A stretch of 49,523 nt of DNA. Origin: an uncultured Sulfurovum sp. (GTDB lineage Bacteria > Campylobacterota > Campylobacteria > Campylobacterales > Sulfurovaceae). The stretch's first letter is position 1, and each line of letters begins with the position of its first letter. Below are positions 6,759-15,877 of this stretch, piece after piece. The stretch covers positions 1 through 49,523 of the forward strand of contig CACVAU010000008.1 of the NCBI GenBank assembly GCA_902727915.1. The letters are read 5' to 3'. A program made the position numbers and the translations under genes. The notes beneath the pieces are model-generated. The model was not told the DNA's origin. It worked only from the letters and a program-made list of their open reading frames with translations, and ran no database searches.

Positions 6759-7448
6759 TTATTCAGTATAAAAATTATCTATTTTTTCTAATAAAACACC
6801 AATGCAATCTCTTAGCCTAATAAAGTCAGCTTCATTACTATAAGTCCTCTTATTTACTTCAAGCATAATAGACAAAATGTCTTCATTTCCATACAGTTTT
6901 AATGGAATGATGGTGCCTTGGAATGGTTCATTAATACCTACGCTATAACCTTCTTTTTCAAAATGCTCTTGACACATTTGGGTTAATTCATTGGGAGTGT
7001 GGGTTTCATCTGTTCCTAGACAGATATCAACTGTTTTTTCATTGTAACCTTGTTCTTTTGCTTGTTCATCAGAAAAAGAATGACAATCAATGATTATCGT
7101 TTTATTAAAATAAGTTTTTTCTTTAAGGGTTACTTTTAAAAGTTCATCATGATGTTCTTTGTACGTTTCTAAAGCTCTATCTGGGAACTTTCTAGTATTT
7201 TTTGAAACATCATAAAGTATCCCTAATCCTAATTCTTCCATAGGCTCATTTTCTTCTAGCTTTTCCACATCGCAAAATACTCTACTATAAGGATATATTA
7301 CAGCTTCTGTTAATTTATAGCCATTAAACAACTCATGTGTTCTATGGTCGGTATATTTTTCAATAGCATCTAATACATCTTTGTCTTTCATCATCTCTGT
7401 TTCATATTCAGGTATGAGAGTGCTGGAGTGGGGTATGTGTAAAATCAT
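6759..7448 (-). CDS. N-formylglutamate amidohydrolase-like protein
   Basis: A 229-residue hydrolase of the N-formylglutamate amidohydrolase (HutG-like) family. Its start MILHIPHSSTLIP, the segment YTDHRTHELF, PYSRVFCDVEK and IIIDCHSFSDEQ match the family's conserved histidines and aspartates that bind zinc. The family deformylates N-formylglutamate in histidine breakdown, but divergent members occur with unrelated genes. Here there are no hut genes. The gene starts directly at the stop of a 127-residue gene and ends a minus-strand operon headed by a restriction-modification enzyme, so a role tied to that operon is as likely as amino-acid catabolism. The family call is confident; the substrate is not. 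Confidence 0.8.
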   Translation of the reverse strand: MILHIPHSSTLIPEYETEMMKDKDVLDAIEKYTDHRTHELFNGYKLTEAVIYPYSRVFCDVEKLEENEPMEELGLGILYDVSKNTRKFPDRALETYKEHHDELLKVTLKEKTYFNKTIIIDCHSFSDEQAKEQGYNEKTVDICLGTDETHTPNELTQMCQEHFEKEGYSVGINEPFQGTIIPLKLYGNEDILSIMLEVNKRTYSNEADFIRLRDCIGVLLEKIDNFYTE

Positions 7449-7832
7449 TTATTTCTCTTTTAAATACATTGCTTTATAATCTAATTCTTTAGTGATAAGT
7501 TTTTTACAATACTCTATTGTGTTGTCTGTCTTTTCTCGTTCTCCATTTGGTTTGAGTGGTAAAAATCCAAGACTTTCTCGTTTTTTATCCATTTTTTCAA
7601 TGTACTCTTTACTCATTGGATTTTCGCCTCTTTGTCTTCTTTTTGCATCAACTATTTCATCATACATAAAATCATACTCTTCTTGAAATAGTTCACAATG
7701 AAGTTTCCTCCATAAAGAATCAAATCTATTTTGTAATTCTAAAAGTAAATCATAATTCTTTTTATCGTCTTCATTCATATCTTTTGTTGCTTCACGGTAT
7801 ATTCTTGCTTTTTCTTTACTGGCTCTGGTCAT
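7449..7832 (-). CDS. Unknown charged helical protein in R-M operon
   Basis: A 127-residue, highly charged and helix-rich protein (many Lys/Glu/Arg, motifs such as DAKRRQRGENPM and MDKKRESLGFLPLKPNGE). I recognise no family, signal peptide or membrane span. It lies 23 bases after the restriction-modification gene and abuts the amidohydrolase-like gene, so the three are an operon. It may be a small regulatory or adaptor partner of either neighbour; nothing in the sequence decides this. Confidence 0.6.
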   Translation of the reverse strand: MTRASKEKARIYREATKDMNEDDKKNYDLLLELQNRFDSLWRKLHCELFQEEYDFMYDEIVDAKRRQRGENPMSKEYIEKMDKKRESLGFLPLKPNGEREKTDNTIEYCKKLITKELDYKAMYLKEK

Positions 7833-7855
7833 TTTTTATCTCCTTTAATTTTGCT

Positions 7856-10800
7856 CTATTTTACTAAAACTTTATCAATCTTTTTCATAAGTTCATTTGT
7901 TTTTACAAGTGCATTAATGATTTTATTATAATGCTTTAAATCTGCTCTTGAAAGGGTTCTGCCTTTTCTGTCTTTTAACCATTTTTGAGCTGGTTGATAG
8001 CCACCTATATAAAACTCCCATGCAACAAGTGGGATATTGATTATGGATACCTCATCATTGAGTTTTAGTGTCACTTTATTGTCTTTTATTTTAAAATCTT
8101 TTTTATTGAGACCATTTGTAATTTCTAACTCTGCTTCACCTTCTATATCTATAATTCTATTACTTAAATTGTTGTCTTCTAGTAAATGAATGGCTCTTAA
8201 TTTTCCACCTAACGCAACAAGCTCCCAAAATGTTTTACTATCAGGAAATGGAACTCTTGGAAAGTCTATTTTTAGGAATTCTTTATAGGTTTCTCTATAG
8301 TTAGGAGAGTGTAAAACGGCATAAATATAATCTAATATATCTATAGGTGCAAAAGTAGTTTTATTTTCTTCTTTTTCATTAGTAAATTTTAGATTTAATT
8401 TTTGTTCTATTTCTTGTATTATTTCTAGGTTTAGGTTTGGAGTTCTGGTGTATTCTTCTAGTATATTTTTTTCATCAGGGTAGATATATAGAGGGAAGAA
8501 TTTACAGTTGTCATAAGGAGATATCCCATCTTTATCAATAGCATAATTGGAAATAAAAACATTATTAACATTACCTCTTCTTGAATTTCTAACTAACAAT
8601 AAAGAAATATTTTCTTTTAACATATTATTCATAAGTGGACTTCTAGGATATGCTATGAATCCTTTACTCTTAGATGTAAAATTTGTATACCTCATATCAA
8701 ATGGATGATAAAGTATTTTTATTTCTTTACTATCATTATTAGTTATATCTTCTCTTGCCCATACTATAGACCAATCTCTACTATCTTTAGGTAAATTATA
8801 ATCTTTCCTTATTTTTTCTATATCAGTAATTAATAGATTTTTTGTTTTTATTTTTAATTCTTCTAAAGTGAATGAGTAAATAAACTTATCTCTTTTTGTT
8901 TGAATTCCTGTGTTATTTTTTATAAATAAGTCACTAGATTTAAACCCTTTTTCATATTCCTTAATAGAAGTAAAATTTTTATATACAAAAAAATAATAGG
9001 GTTCTGTATAGTCAAGTTTAACCCAATTAATAGATTTAAGACTATTTTCATTTAAAAAATTATATTTTACTTTTCTCCTTCCATACAAATCACAATGATA
9101 TACATCAGCTAATTTTGTATTATTTGACTTTTTCTTTACAAATATATTGATACTAACACCTTGCATAATATCAAATACATTTTCATCTTTAGAACCATCA
9201 AAACAAACTTCTTTTTTCTTTGAGTTCCCATGTAAATCTAAAATATAAATGCTATCGAAACATTCTAAGAGTGACTTTCTCATTTGTCTATGAGTGATAC
9301 CATCTATAAAAGAGTTGTTTGAGATATAGGCTAAAATACCCTCTCCATTTTTCTCTATATAATGCTGTCCATATCTGATAAACTTTATATAATCATCATC
9401 AAGATTTATTTTTCTTTCATTCAAATCTTTCTTGTAGTCGGAGATTAGATTTTGTATCCAGTCACTTTTATTAGAGCTACTTACAGCATAAGGAGGATTT
9501 CCCATAACCACCATTACAGGAGTTTCTTTTTTAATTCTGTCTGCTTCTCTTGACTCATTAGCTAAATAGGTACTAAAAAGACTTCCTGTATGTTCATGAT
9601 GTTCTTCAAGTGAATTGGTTAGAAAAACATTAAACCTCTTTTGATTAATAGGTTTATATCCTGTTTCCATAAGTAATAAATCTAGTTTTAAGTGAGCCAT
9701 TGCGTAAGATGCCATGAGTAACTCAAAACCATTTAGTCTAGGAATTAAATGTTCTTCTACATAAGAACTCCATGAACCACCCCAAAAATCTTTTTTGATA
9801 TGTTTAATGGTTTCAGCCAAAAATGTTCCTGTTCCTGTGGCTGGGTCAAGTATTTGTACTTTATGTGTCTCTTTTTCTATGGTTTGATTTTTAGCCTTTT
9901 TACCTGCTTTAGTAAAAATTGTATTTGGTGAATCTATTTTTATTTTTATTTTTGTTTCATCACTTAAGCCATCTTCTAAACCAAATTCATCTTTTAGTAC
10001 TTCATCACAAGCTCGAACTATAAAGTTTACTACGGATTCAGGGGTATACCATACTCCTCTACTTTTTCGTAAAGCAGGATTGTATTCAGCTAGGAATGTT
10101 TCATAAAAATGGATAATTGGGTCATCCATTCCTGTTTTTTGATTAAACCCTTCTAATAGTTTTGCAATATCTGTAGCTAAGAATATTTCAGCCAAAGAGT
10201 CAATAATCCAAATAAGTCTATCATCACATTCACTACCACTTATGTAGTTAAAGAGTCCTTTTAAAAATGGATTGGATTTAGGTATTAAAAATACAGCTTC
10301 TTGTCTTGAAAAATTTTCAAGAGTTGTATCATGAAGTCTACTAGCAAACAGACCATAAGCAATGGTTTGAGCGTAAATATCAGCAAAACTACTTGGTGTT
10401 ATATCATGAATCAAATTTGCTTTAAAAACTTCTAACTGATTTCGTAAAGAGTTATTTGCTTCATTATCTTCATCACTCAATATTGCTTTTTCGATAACAT
10501 CTTGAAGCAATCGTGCTTTACCTGCCATGAGTTTTGCTAATTTACTTGGACTTGTAATGGTTTGTGATACAAAAGTAGTAAAATCTTTAATGCTTTCTAT
10601 AAAAGTACTAAAATTCTCTTCATAGGGTATGAGGTTATTGTTTTCAATTTTGGCTATAGGTATCTTTTGGATAAGCTGTCCATTTTTATAAAACCAAAAG
10701 TCCAAATAGTCCGTAATAATTAGATTGTCAAGTGCATTTTTATATCTATCAAATTGCTCTTTATACTCTTTACTATTAAGTGGTTTATTTATGTCTTTTG

Positions 10801-11017
10801 CTTCTATATACCCAAGTGGTATATCCTTTTTAGTAATACTATAATCAGGAGCCCCTACATCCCTAATTCTAGCAGGTTCATTGGTTACAATAATTTCATC
10901 ATTATTGATAATTTTATTTAGAAGGTCTTGTAAATCCCCTCTATAACTATGTTCTCTTGCATTTCCTGTTTGATATAGCCTATCTACATTGTGTAGATAG
11001 TTTAAAATAATTTTCAT
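7856..11017 (-). CDS. Type IIG-like restriction endonuclease/N6-adenine methyltransferase
   Basis: A single-chain restriction-modification enzyme of about 1,053 residues. Order of domains: a PD-(D/E)XK nuclease at about residues 40-80 (APDYSI and GYIEAKD); a helical linker; an N6-adenine methyltransferase with the SAM motif DPATGTGTF near 390 and the catalytic NPPY near 505; and a C-terminal part likely to recognise DNA (about 650-1,040). No helicase motifs are seen, unlike type I or ISP enzymes, so cleavage is probably type IIG-like. I prefer the ATG at 11017, which begins MKIILNYLHNVDRLYQ and has AGGGG 5 bases upstream; a frame from 11074 adds 19 residues without a ribosome site. It heads a three-gene operon next to the integrated element and is a defence gene. 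The recognition sequence cannot be read. Confidence 0.88.
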   Translation of the reverse strand: MKIILNYLHNVDRLYQTGNAREHSYRGDLQDLLNKIINNDEIIVTNEPARIRDVGAPDYSITKKDIPLGYIEAKDINKPLNSKEYKEQFDRYKNALDNLIITDYLDFWFYKNGQLIQKIPIAKIENNNLIPYEENFSTFIESIKDFTTFVSQTITSPSKLAKLMAGKARLLQDVIEKAILSDEDNEANNSLRNQLEVFKANLIHDITPSSFADIYAQTIAYGLFASRLHDTTLENFSRQEAVFLIPKSNPFLKGLFNYISGSECDDRLIWIIDSLAEIFLATDIAKLLEGFNQKTGMDDPIIHFYETFLAEYNPALRKSRGVWYTPESVVNFIVRACDEVLKDEFGLEDGLSDETKIKIKIDSPNTIFTKAGKKAKNQTIEKETHKVQILDPATGTGTFLAETIKHIKKDFWGGSWSSYVEEHLIPRLNGFELLMASYAMAHLKLDLLLMETGYKPINQKRFNVFLTNSLEEHHEHTGSLFSTYLANESREADRIKKETPVMVVMGNPPYAVSSSNKSDWIQNLISDYKKDLNERKINLDDDYIKFIRYGQHYIEKNGEGILAYISNNSFIDGITHRQMRKSLLECFDSIYILDLHGNSKKKEVCFDGSKDENVFDIMQGVSINIFVKKKSNNTKLADVYHCDLYGRRKVKYNFLNENSLKSINWVKLDYTEPYYFFVYKNFTSIKEYEKGFKSSDLFIKNNTGIQTKRDKFIYSFTLEELKIKTKNLLITDIEKIRKDYNLPKDSRDWSIVWAREDITNNDSKEIKILYHPFDMRYTNFTSKSKGFIAYPRSPLMNNMLKENISLLLVRNSRRGNVNNVFISNYAIDKDGISPYDNCKFFPLYIYPDEKNILEEYTRTPNLNLEIIQEIEQKLNLKFTNEKEENKTTFAPIDILDYIYAVLHSPNYRETYKEFLKIDFPRVPFPDSKTFWELVALGGKLRAIHLLEDNNLSNRIIDIEGEAELEITNGLNKKDFKIKDNKVTLKLNDEVSIINIPLVAWEFYIGGYQPAQKWLKDRKGRTLSRADLKHYNKIINALVKTNELMKKIDKVLVK

Positions 11018-11280
11018 TGTTTCCCCTATTTTTTTAGGATTGATTATACCTAATTTTAAAGTGTTTGAGTTCATTTAATCATGTTGGGTCAACTTGCTTT
11101 AGGGAGTTGTTTCTTTACTTCTATGAGGTTTTTAGGATGTCTATTTTATCTTCATTTTAATCCGATATATAGGGGATTGAAATGAGCTAACTTTTATTTA
11201 TTCCACAATTAATATTAAAAAAAATGTTATTCTAAACTAGAAACTTCGCATTTTTGTGTTGTTTTATAAAAGGATAAATT

Positions 11281-11745
11281 ATGAAGACTATATTAATAGG
11301 TACAAGCTTGGCATTAACACTGATATTTTCAACAGGTTGTGCACCCAAAGGGTATGACCCATCAGCAGTTGGGCAAAATATGACAGTAGAACCAGGTGTT
11401 GTACAGTCTGTTAAACAAGTGGTTATGGAGAACAATGGTGTTGGTAATACTCTTGGAGGTGTTGTTGGATCAGTTGCTGGGTCTGCTGCTGGAGCACATG
11501 TTGGTGGGGGAACAGGTCGAATTGTGGCAACGGTATTGGGGGCTGCTCTTGGTGGAGTTGCTGGTGGTAAAATTGGTGATGAAATGGATACGGATTATGG
11601 TCAAGAAGTGATTGTGAAGCTTAATAATGGGAAGACAGTAGCAACAGTACTTAGAATTAATGGTGCGACACAAGCATTACAAAGTGGACAGGCTGTAAAT
11701 GTATTTTTCTCAGGCAGTAGAATTTCAAATATTTCAGCACAATAA
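11281..11745 (+). CDS. Glycine-zipper outer-membrane lipoprotein (17-kDa antigen/SlyB-like)
   Basis: A 154-residue lipoprotein. Residues 1-20 are a signal peptide ending in the lipobox FSTGC, so Cys20 would be acylated. Residues 55-105 are a glycine zipper with two short hydrophobic helices (GVVGSVAGSAAGAHVGGG and VLGAALGGVAGGKIGDEMD), characteristic of the Rickettsia 17-kDa antigen/SlyB family. A small beta domain follows (VIVKLNNGKTVATV, SGQAVNVFF). Such proteins sit in the outer membrane and support envelope integrity. The gene stands alone with an ATAAATT AT-rich leader. Start is clear from the signal peptide. Confidence 0.85.
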   Translation: MKTILIGTSLALTLIFSTGCAPKGYDPSAVGQNMTVEPGVVQSVKQVVMENNGVGNTLGGVVGSVAGSAAGAHVGGGTGRIVATVLGAALGGVAGGKIGDEMDTDYGQEVIVKLNNGKTVATVLRINGATQALQSGQAVNVFFSGSRISNISAQ

Positions 11746-11856
11746 ACTTTAAATAATTTGATTATTTAATTTTTAAGCCCTATTTTTTATAAAAATTTAA
11801 AACATAATTAAATAAATTTTAGTTATTATAAACAAATTTTAACAAAAAGGGCAGTT

Positions 11857-12480
11857 ATGGCAATTGTTAATTATGTTGAACAGATATTAAGTAGTCCTGT
11901 TTGTGTGTTTGATGGCATTATTCAAAAGTTAATTGGTCAAAGCTTTCATCATTCAAACATTGAACTTAGCCGTTATACTATAAAGTTGGATGCAACTTTA
12001 ATAGAATCTATAAAATCTATTTTAAAAGATTTAAAACAAGAAGAAGGGATGGTTTCTCGTTTTTTGTATGCTAAGTTTGGTTTTGAGGTACGTAAAAATA
12101 AACGAAGAGAACAGTTACTTTATTTGGGTTCAGAATTAAAAACACAACATAGAAAGATTAAAGCAAGGTTGTATAGTTTAAATAGACAAAAAGAGAGAGT
12201 GGCACATTGTAGTGTTGAGTTAAGACGGTTACATAAAGGCTTTAAAGCGAAGGCAATGTCGTTTGAAAATAAAAAAGTGAAAAATAAAAATAAATTTTAT
12301 CTTGATGAACTAGAACATAATTTAAGTGAATTAGAAAAGGTTGAAGTGGCATTATCAATGAGATATGATGATCTTTTTGAAATTGAAAAAATTTATGATC
12401 AATTATTTCAAAGAATTCCTCGCTGTGAGCGTTTGGAAGAGGAAAGCTATCTTCTTTTAGCACAACCAATAAAAGTATGA
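11857..12480 (+). CDS. Unknown basic coiled-coil protein
   Basis: A 207-residue protein with long charged helices, notably residues 85-180, which have heptad-like leucine and lysine/glutamate patterns (KIKARLYSLNRQKERVAHC, FYLDELEHNLSELEKVEVAL). There is no signal peptide or membrane span. I recognise no family. It is a single gene between a lipoprotein and an aminotransferase gene, preceded by the good ribosome site AAAAAGGG before the ATG at 11857. A structural or DNA-associated role would fit but is not supported by any motif. Confidence 0.65.
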   Translation: MAIVNYVEQILSSPVCVFDGIIQKLIGQSFHHSNIELSRYTIKLDATLIESIKSILKDLKQEEGMVSRFLYAKFGFEVRKNKRREQLLYLGSELKTQHRKIKARLYSLNRQKERVAHCSVELRRLHKGFKAKAMSFENKKVKNKNKFYLDELEHNLSELEKVEVALSMRYDDLFEIEKIYDQLFQRIPRCERLEEESYLLLAQPIKV

Positions 12481-12577
12481 GTTATAACTCACTCCTAATT
12501 ACTCTTTAGTTATAATTCCAAGAATTTTGTCTTAATATAAGCTACAAACTTCATAATTAATTTTATCGAGGATTTAA

Positions 12578-13684
12578 ATGTTACTCTTTACCCCTGGGCC
12601 AACTCCTGTACCTGAATCTGTCAGACAAGCGATGGCTACTCCTACACTACATCATAGAACACCTGAGTTTGAAGCGATTTTTAAAGAAGCTCGTGAACGT
12701 CTTTTAAAACTGTTTGGCATGGATGAAGCTGTAATGTTGGCGAGTTCCGGAACAGGTGCTATGCAAGCCTGTGTGTTAAATCTTTGTAAGACAAAAGCTT
12801 TAACCATTAACGCTGGTAAATTTGGTGAACGTTTCGGAAAAATAGTAACAGCGATGGGTAAAGAACTTGTAGAGTTAAAATATGAGTGGAATACCCCAGC
12901 ATCTTTGGACGATGTTAAAAAAGCATTGGCAGAAAATGCTGATATTGATGCCTTGTTCATTCAAGTGAGTGAGAGTGCAGGGGGTCTTAGACATCCTGTT
13001 GAAGAGATAGCTGCTTATGTTAAGTCAGTAAATGCTGATATTATGGTGGTTGCCGATGGTATTACAGCTGTGGGTGTTGAGAAGATAGATATTTCTAACA
13101 TCGATGCATTGGTAGCAGGTAGTCAAAAAGCTTTAATGCTGCCTCCTGGATTAGCGATGATTGGTCTAAGTAATGCCGCTGTAGAGAAGATTGGTTCAGG
13201 TGTGGATTATTACTTTAATTTGGCATCTGAGATTAAAAAGCAACGCGCGAACACAACAGCTTATACAGCTCCTACCACATTGATTATTGGATTAAATGCA
13301 ATATTTGATGAAATAGACAAAGAAGGTTTAGATGCACTGTATGCAACAACAATCGCTAGAGCAAATGCTACACAAGCTGCTTTAGAGTCTATTGGGCTGA
13401 ATATTTATCCTACTACTCCAGCAAAATCAATGTCTACGGTTATGGATGAGGATGCAGAAGCAATTAGAAAGTTGTTAAAGACTAAGTACGCAGTAAACAT
13501 GGCAGGTGGTCAAGACCATTTAAAAGGAAAGATTTTCCGTATCAATCAGATGGGGCTTATTCCTCTGAATGAGTCTGTATGGGTTGTAAATGCAATTGAA
13601 ATGGCGTTGGCTGATTTGGGCCGTCGTCCTTTTGATGGAACAGCAAGTAAGACTTTTAACGAAGTTTATTTTAAAAAGTCATAA
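12578..13684 (+). CDS. Class V PLP-dependent aminotransferase
   Basis: A 368-residue fold-type I aminotransferase of the alanine/serine-glyoxylate (class V) group. It begins LLFTPGPTPVPESVRQAM, the family's usual opening, has the cofactor-loop segment SSGTGAMQACVLN near residue 55, VVADGITAVGV near residue 150 for the pyridine aspartate, and the Schiff-base lysine in AGSQKALMLPPGLA near residue 190. It would move an amino group between alanine, serine or aspartate and a keto acid; substrate choice cannot be told by eye. From memory, related Campylobacterota keep this gene near purA, here separated by a five-gene minus-strand operon whose last gene converges on it. Confidence 0.85.
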   Translation: MLLFTPGPTPVPESVRQAMATPTLHHRTPEFEAIFKEARERLLKLFGMDEAVMLASSGTGAMQACVLNLCKTKALTINAGKFGERFGKIVTAMGKELVELKYEWNTPASLDDVKKALAENADIDALFIQVSESAGGLRHPVEEIAAYVKSVNADIMVVADGITAVGVEKIDISNIDALVAGSQKALMLPPGLAMIGLSNAAVEKIGSGVDYYFNLASEIKKQRANTTAYTAPTTLIIGLNAIFDEIDKEGLDALYATTIARANATQAALESIGLNIYPTTPAKSMSTVMDEDAEAIRKLLKTKYAVNMAGGQDHLKGKIFRINQMGLIPLNESVWVVNAIEMALADLGRRPFDGTASKTFNEVYFKKS

Positions 13685-13719
13685 TTCGTTAAGGGATAAA
13701 TAGAAAGGTATGAGTGATT

Positions 13720-14265
13720 TTATATATTTTTGTATAAAATGACTCGAATGTCTTTTTTATTTAGTAAAGTATTTTTTTTAGTTTTTGAGACCTCTTCCAC
13801 TCCATCTAAGATTTTAAATCCGAGTTTTTGATATAAAGATATGGACATAGAACCCTCTTTTTTTGTTCTCATACAAACTATTTTATATCCTATATCTTTG
13901 GCAAAAGATAATCTTTTTTGGATTAATTTATTTCCTATACCCATATTTCTATATTCAGGTAAAACACCCAATTCAGCATTATATAAAACTTTATCTAAAT
14001 CAAAATATTGATTGGCAAGTATTTTAAATTTTTCATCATGATGTATTGAAAGTTTAATTCCTAAAGCAAAACCTATAATTTGATTATTTTCTATTGCTAA
14101 GAGTGAAATAGTTGCGTTGAGTAAAGTGAGTTGATAAACTTCTTCAACTTCTTCATCGGTAAATATTTCAAAATAGGGGGATTGAGCAAAAATATTTTGA
14201 TATATTTTTATGTAATCATTTTTATATAATTCATAATTATCTTTATTGACAAATACAATTTTCAT
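13720..14265 (-). CDS. GNAT-family N-acetyltransferase at end of HisG/HisRS-like operon
   Basis: A 181-residue GNAT acetyltransferase. The acetyl-CoA binding loop is visible in LGVLPEYRNMGIGNKLIQKR (R/Q-x-x-G-x-G/A pattern, about residues 98-117), followed by the strand YKIVCMRT and the SISLYQKLGFK end motif. I use the ATG at 14265, with GGAG 7 bases upstream; a TTG at 14271 is the alternative. It is the last of five genes on the same strand, 37 bases after the racemase-like gene, and would acetylate an amine. In this setting the substrate may be the product of the operon or a toxic intermediate. Family assignment is confident, substrate unknown. Confidence 0.8.
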   Translation of the reverse strand: MKIVFVNKDNYELYKNDYIKIYQNIFAQSPYFEIFTDEEVEEVYQLTLLNATISLLAIENNQIIGFALGIKLSIHHDEKFKILANQYFDLDKVLYNAELGVLPEYRNMGIGNKLIQKRLSFAKDIGYKIVCMRTKKEGSMSISLYQKLGFKILDGVEEVSKTKKNTLLNKKDIRVILYKNI

Positions 14266-14302
14266 GCTCAATCTCCTTCAAATACTTTCATGCATGTTCA
14301 TG

Positions 14303-15148
14303 TTAGACAAAACAAAAACCTTCAGCAATCATATTAACTTCTCCTTTGATATACGCATTTAAAAAATGATTTTCATCTCTTTCGACTATGGCTAAAATAT
14401 ATTTACCAGATGGTTGATAAATTTTAAATTCTTGGTAAGTATTAGTCTGTTGTTTAGCCAATGCTAGTGCCAATGCGATTGTACCTGACCCACAGCTTGT
14501 TTCATAATAATATGAATCTGTATTTTTTACCCAGACCACAGGTTCCATGCTGATAGAAGCATCTTTTTTTAATGTTTTCCACATGACTCCTACAGCTTCT
14601 TGTTCTTGCAATGCTAAGTCATCTCTTAACTTAATAAAGTCATTTTTATAGTCTTCTTGATTAAAAGGGATTTTACCATTATCAACAATAATATGAGATA
14701 TACCTTCTAAAGAGACCAGCGTAACATCATCTTTTTGACAAACAGAGTTTAGCTCATGATAGATAGGCATTTGTACTTTGGCTGAAATTGGATTTTGCTT
14801 ATGGTCACATTCAACTTCAACCTTTAAAGGTTCTTCCACCCCTGATACGCTCAGATAAAACCTTGCAATATTATTGTTAATGAGAATATTGGGAAGTTTT
14901 TTTTCCACTAAGATAAAAGCTAAGGCTCTAGTGGCGTTACCACAAAATTCTCCACCCATCATTTGAAGGTGTGCTATGGCTTTGGGATTGGGAGATGATT
15001 CTACATAGCCGACTTGTTCTGCACCTAGATGATAGGTAGAGTCCATTAGTTGATTGGCTATTTTTGCATGTTCACTTCTTGGGACATCTGACCAAATTAA
15101 AATGGTTATATTCCCACTTGGACTTACTTTGGTAAATTCTAATTTCAT
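14303..15148 (-). CDS. DapF-fold amino-acid epimerase, resembling CntK histidine racemase
   Basis: A 281-residue cofactor-free epimerase. Two catalytic cysteines of the DapF fold are seen: Cys69 in GGEFCGNATRA and Cys219 in TSCGSGTIALAL. The opening KVSPSGNITILIWS, the segment IANQLMDSTYHLGAEQVGYV and the ending YIKGEVNMIAEG agree, as I remember it, better with CntK of Staphylococcus (L-histidine to D-histidine in staphylopine synthesis) than with diaminopimelate epimerase. The neighbouring HisG-like and HisRS-like genes make histidine a natural substrate. It follows the VanX-like gene by 2 bases, with GGAG 7 bases before the ATG. No CntL or CntM relative is present. Epimerase is confident; histidine specificity is inference. 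Confidence 0.75.
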   Translation of the reverse strand: MKLEFTKVSPSGNITILIWSDVPRSEHAKIANQLMDSTYHLGAEQVGYVESSPNPKAIAHLQMMGGEFCGNATRALAFILVEKKLPNILINNNIARFYLSVSGVEEPLKVEVECDHKQNPISAKVQMPIYHELNSVCQKDDVTLVSLEGISHIIVDNGKIPFNQEDYKNDFIKLRDDLALQEQEAVGVMWKTLKKDASISMEPVVWVKNTDSYYYETSCGSGTIALALALAKQQTNTYQEFKIYQPSGKYILAIVERDENHFLNAYIKGEVNMIAEGFCFV

Positions 15149-15150
15149 GG

Positions 15151-15873
15151 TTAATTCTCCTTAACAATTACCTCTTCGTGTGGGACTTGTTGATATAAGG
15201 CAAAAGGTTTATTATAATACTTTGCCCATTCTCTGTCCCCATAAGAGAAATGCCACCATTCACCAAGATAAGGGGCAAAGTCTTCATTTTCCATTAATGT
15301 TTTAAGAAACATTCTATTGTTGTGATGTTGCTGGTCTATTTCAGGAGAGTAGGTGTAGGATTTTTTACTATTGGTATAGTCAAGTATTTTTGCACCCATA
15401 TCCAGATACTCTTTTGTGTTGAGATCATAAATTGCAATATCAACTGCTCCACCTGTAGGGTGTCCTGCGACATCAGGACAAGCAACTCCCATATGTACAA
15501 GTTCATGGAGTTCATCTTTATTTTCTATCCATGGATAATCATCTTCAATAATTCTTAAATATTTAAAAAAATATTTTTTTTGAATTTCATCGGTTCGATA
15601 TCCATAGACAATAATAAGCGCCAGATGTGCGTAATTATTTTGTAAATGATTTGCAATGTTTATAAGTTTTTGACCAACACTTTGACGAACTATCATTTCT
15701 CCATTAAAGTGGTTAAGCATATCAAGTTTTTCATATCTAATTTTAATATGTCTATGAGTTAACTTTGATAAGGAGATGAAATTTTCATTGGACTCTTTAA
15801 TTGATATATCTTTTAAATCACGACATTTGATAAACTCCTGTTCCAGCTTTTCATAAACTTTTTCTAAATGCAT
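15151..15873 (-). CDS. VanX-like D-Ala-D-Ala dipeptidase (M15D family)
   Basis: A 240-residue zinc dipeptidase of the VanX/DdpX type. The metal and catalytic residues are in place: His138 and Asp145 in GHPTGGAVDIAI, Glu205 and His208 in GEWWHFSYGD, and the arginine of YGYRT at 93. Members split D-Ala-D-Ala or related small dipeptides. No signal peptide is seen, so it is probably cytoplasmic. No vanH/vanA genes lie near, so glycopeptide resistance is unlikely. It sits 4 bases after the HisRS-like gene and 2 bases before the racemase-like gene, which suggests that a dipeptide, perhaps one with a D-residue, is made or broken in this pathway. The last point is inference. Confidence 0.85.
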   Translation of the reverse strand: MHLEKVYEKLEQEFIKCRDLKDISIKESNENFISLSKLTHRHIKIRYEKLDMLNHFNGEMIVRQSVGQKLINIANHLQNNYAHLALIIVYGYRTDEIQKKYFFKYLRIIEDDYPWIENKDELHELVHMGVACPDVAGHPTGGAVDIAIYDLNTKEYLDMGAKILDYTNSKKSYTYSPEIDQQHHNNRMFLKTLMENEDFAPYLGEWWHFSYGDREWAKYYNKPFALYQQVPHEEVIVKEN

Positions 15874-15877
15874 AGGT

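Noticed and set aside
11396..11673. Open frames on both strands inside the glycine-zipper lipoprotein gene
   Set aside because: They arise from the Gly/Ala-rich codons of the real gene, have no ribosome sites, and give low-complexity peptides.
12242..12469. Minus-strand open frame within the coiled-coil gene
   Set aside because: Mirror of a Lys/Glu-rich gene, giving a Phe/His/Leu-rich peptide without start signals.
15151..15873. Vancomycin resistance gene
   Set aside because: The protein is VanX-like but there are no vanH/vanA-type ligase or dehydrogenase genes, and the operon context is different. Gram-negative cells do not normally need it.
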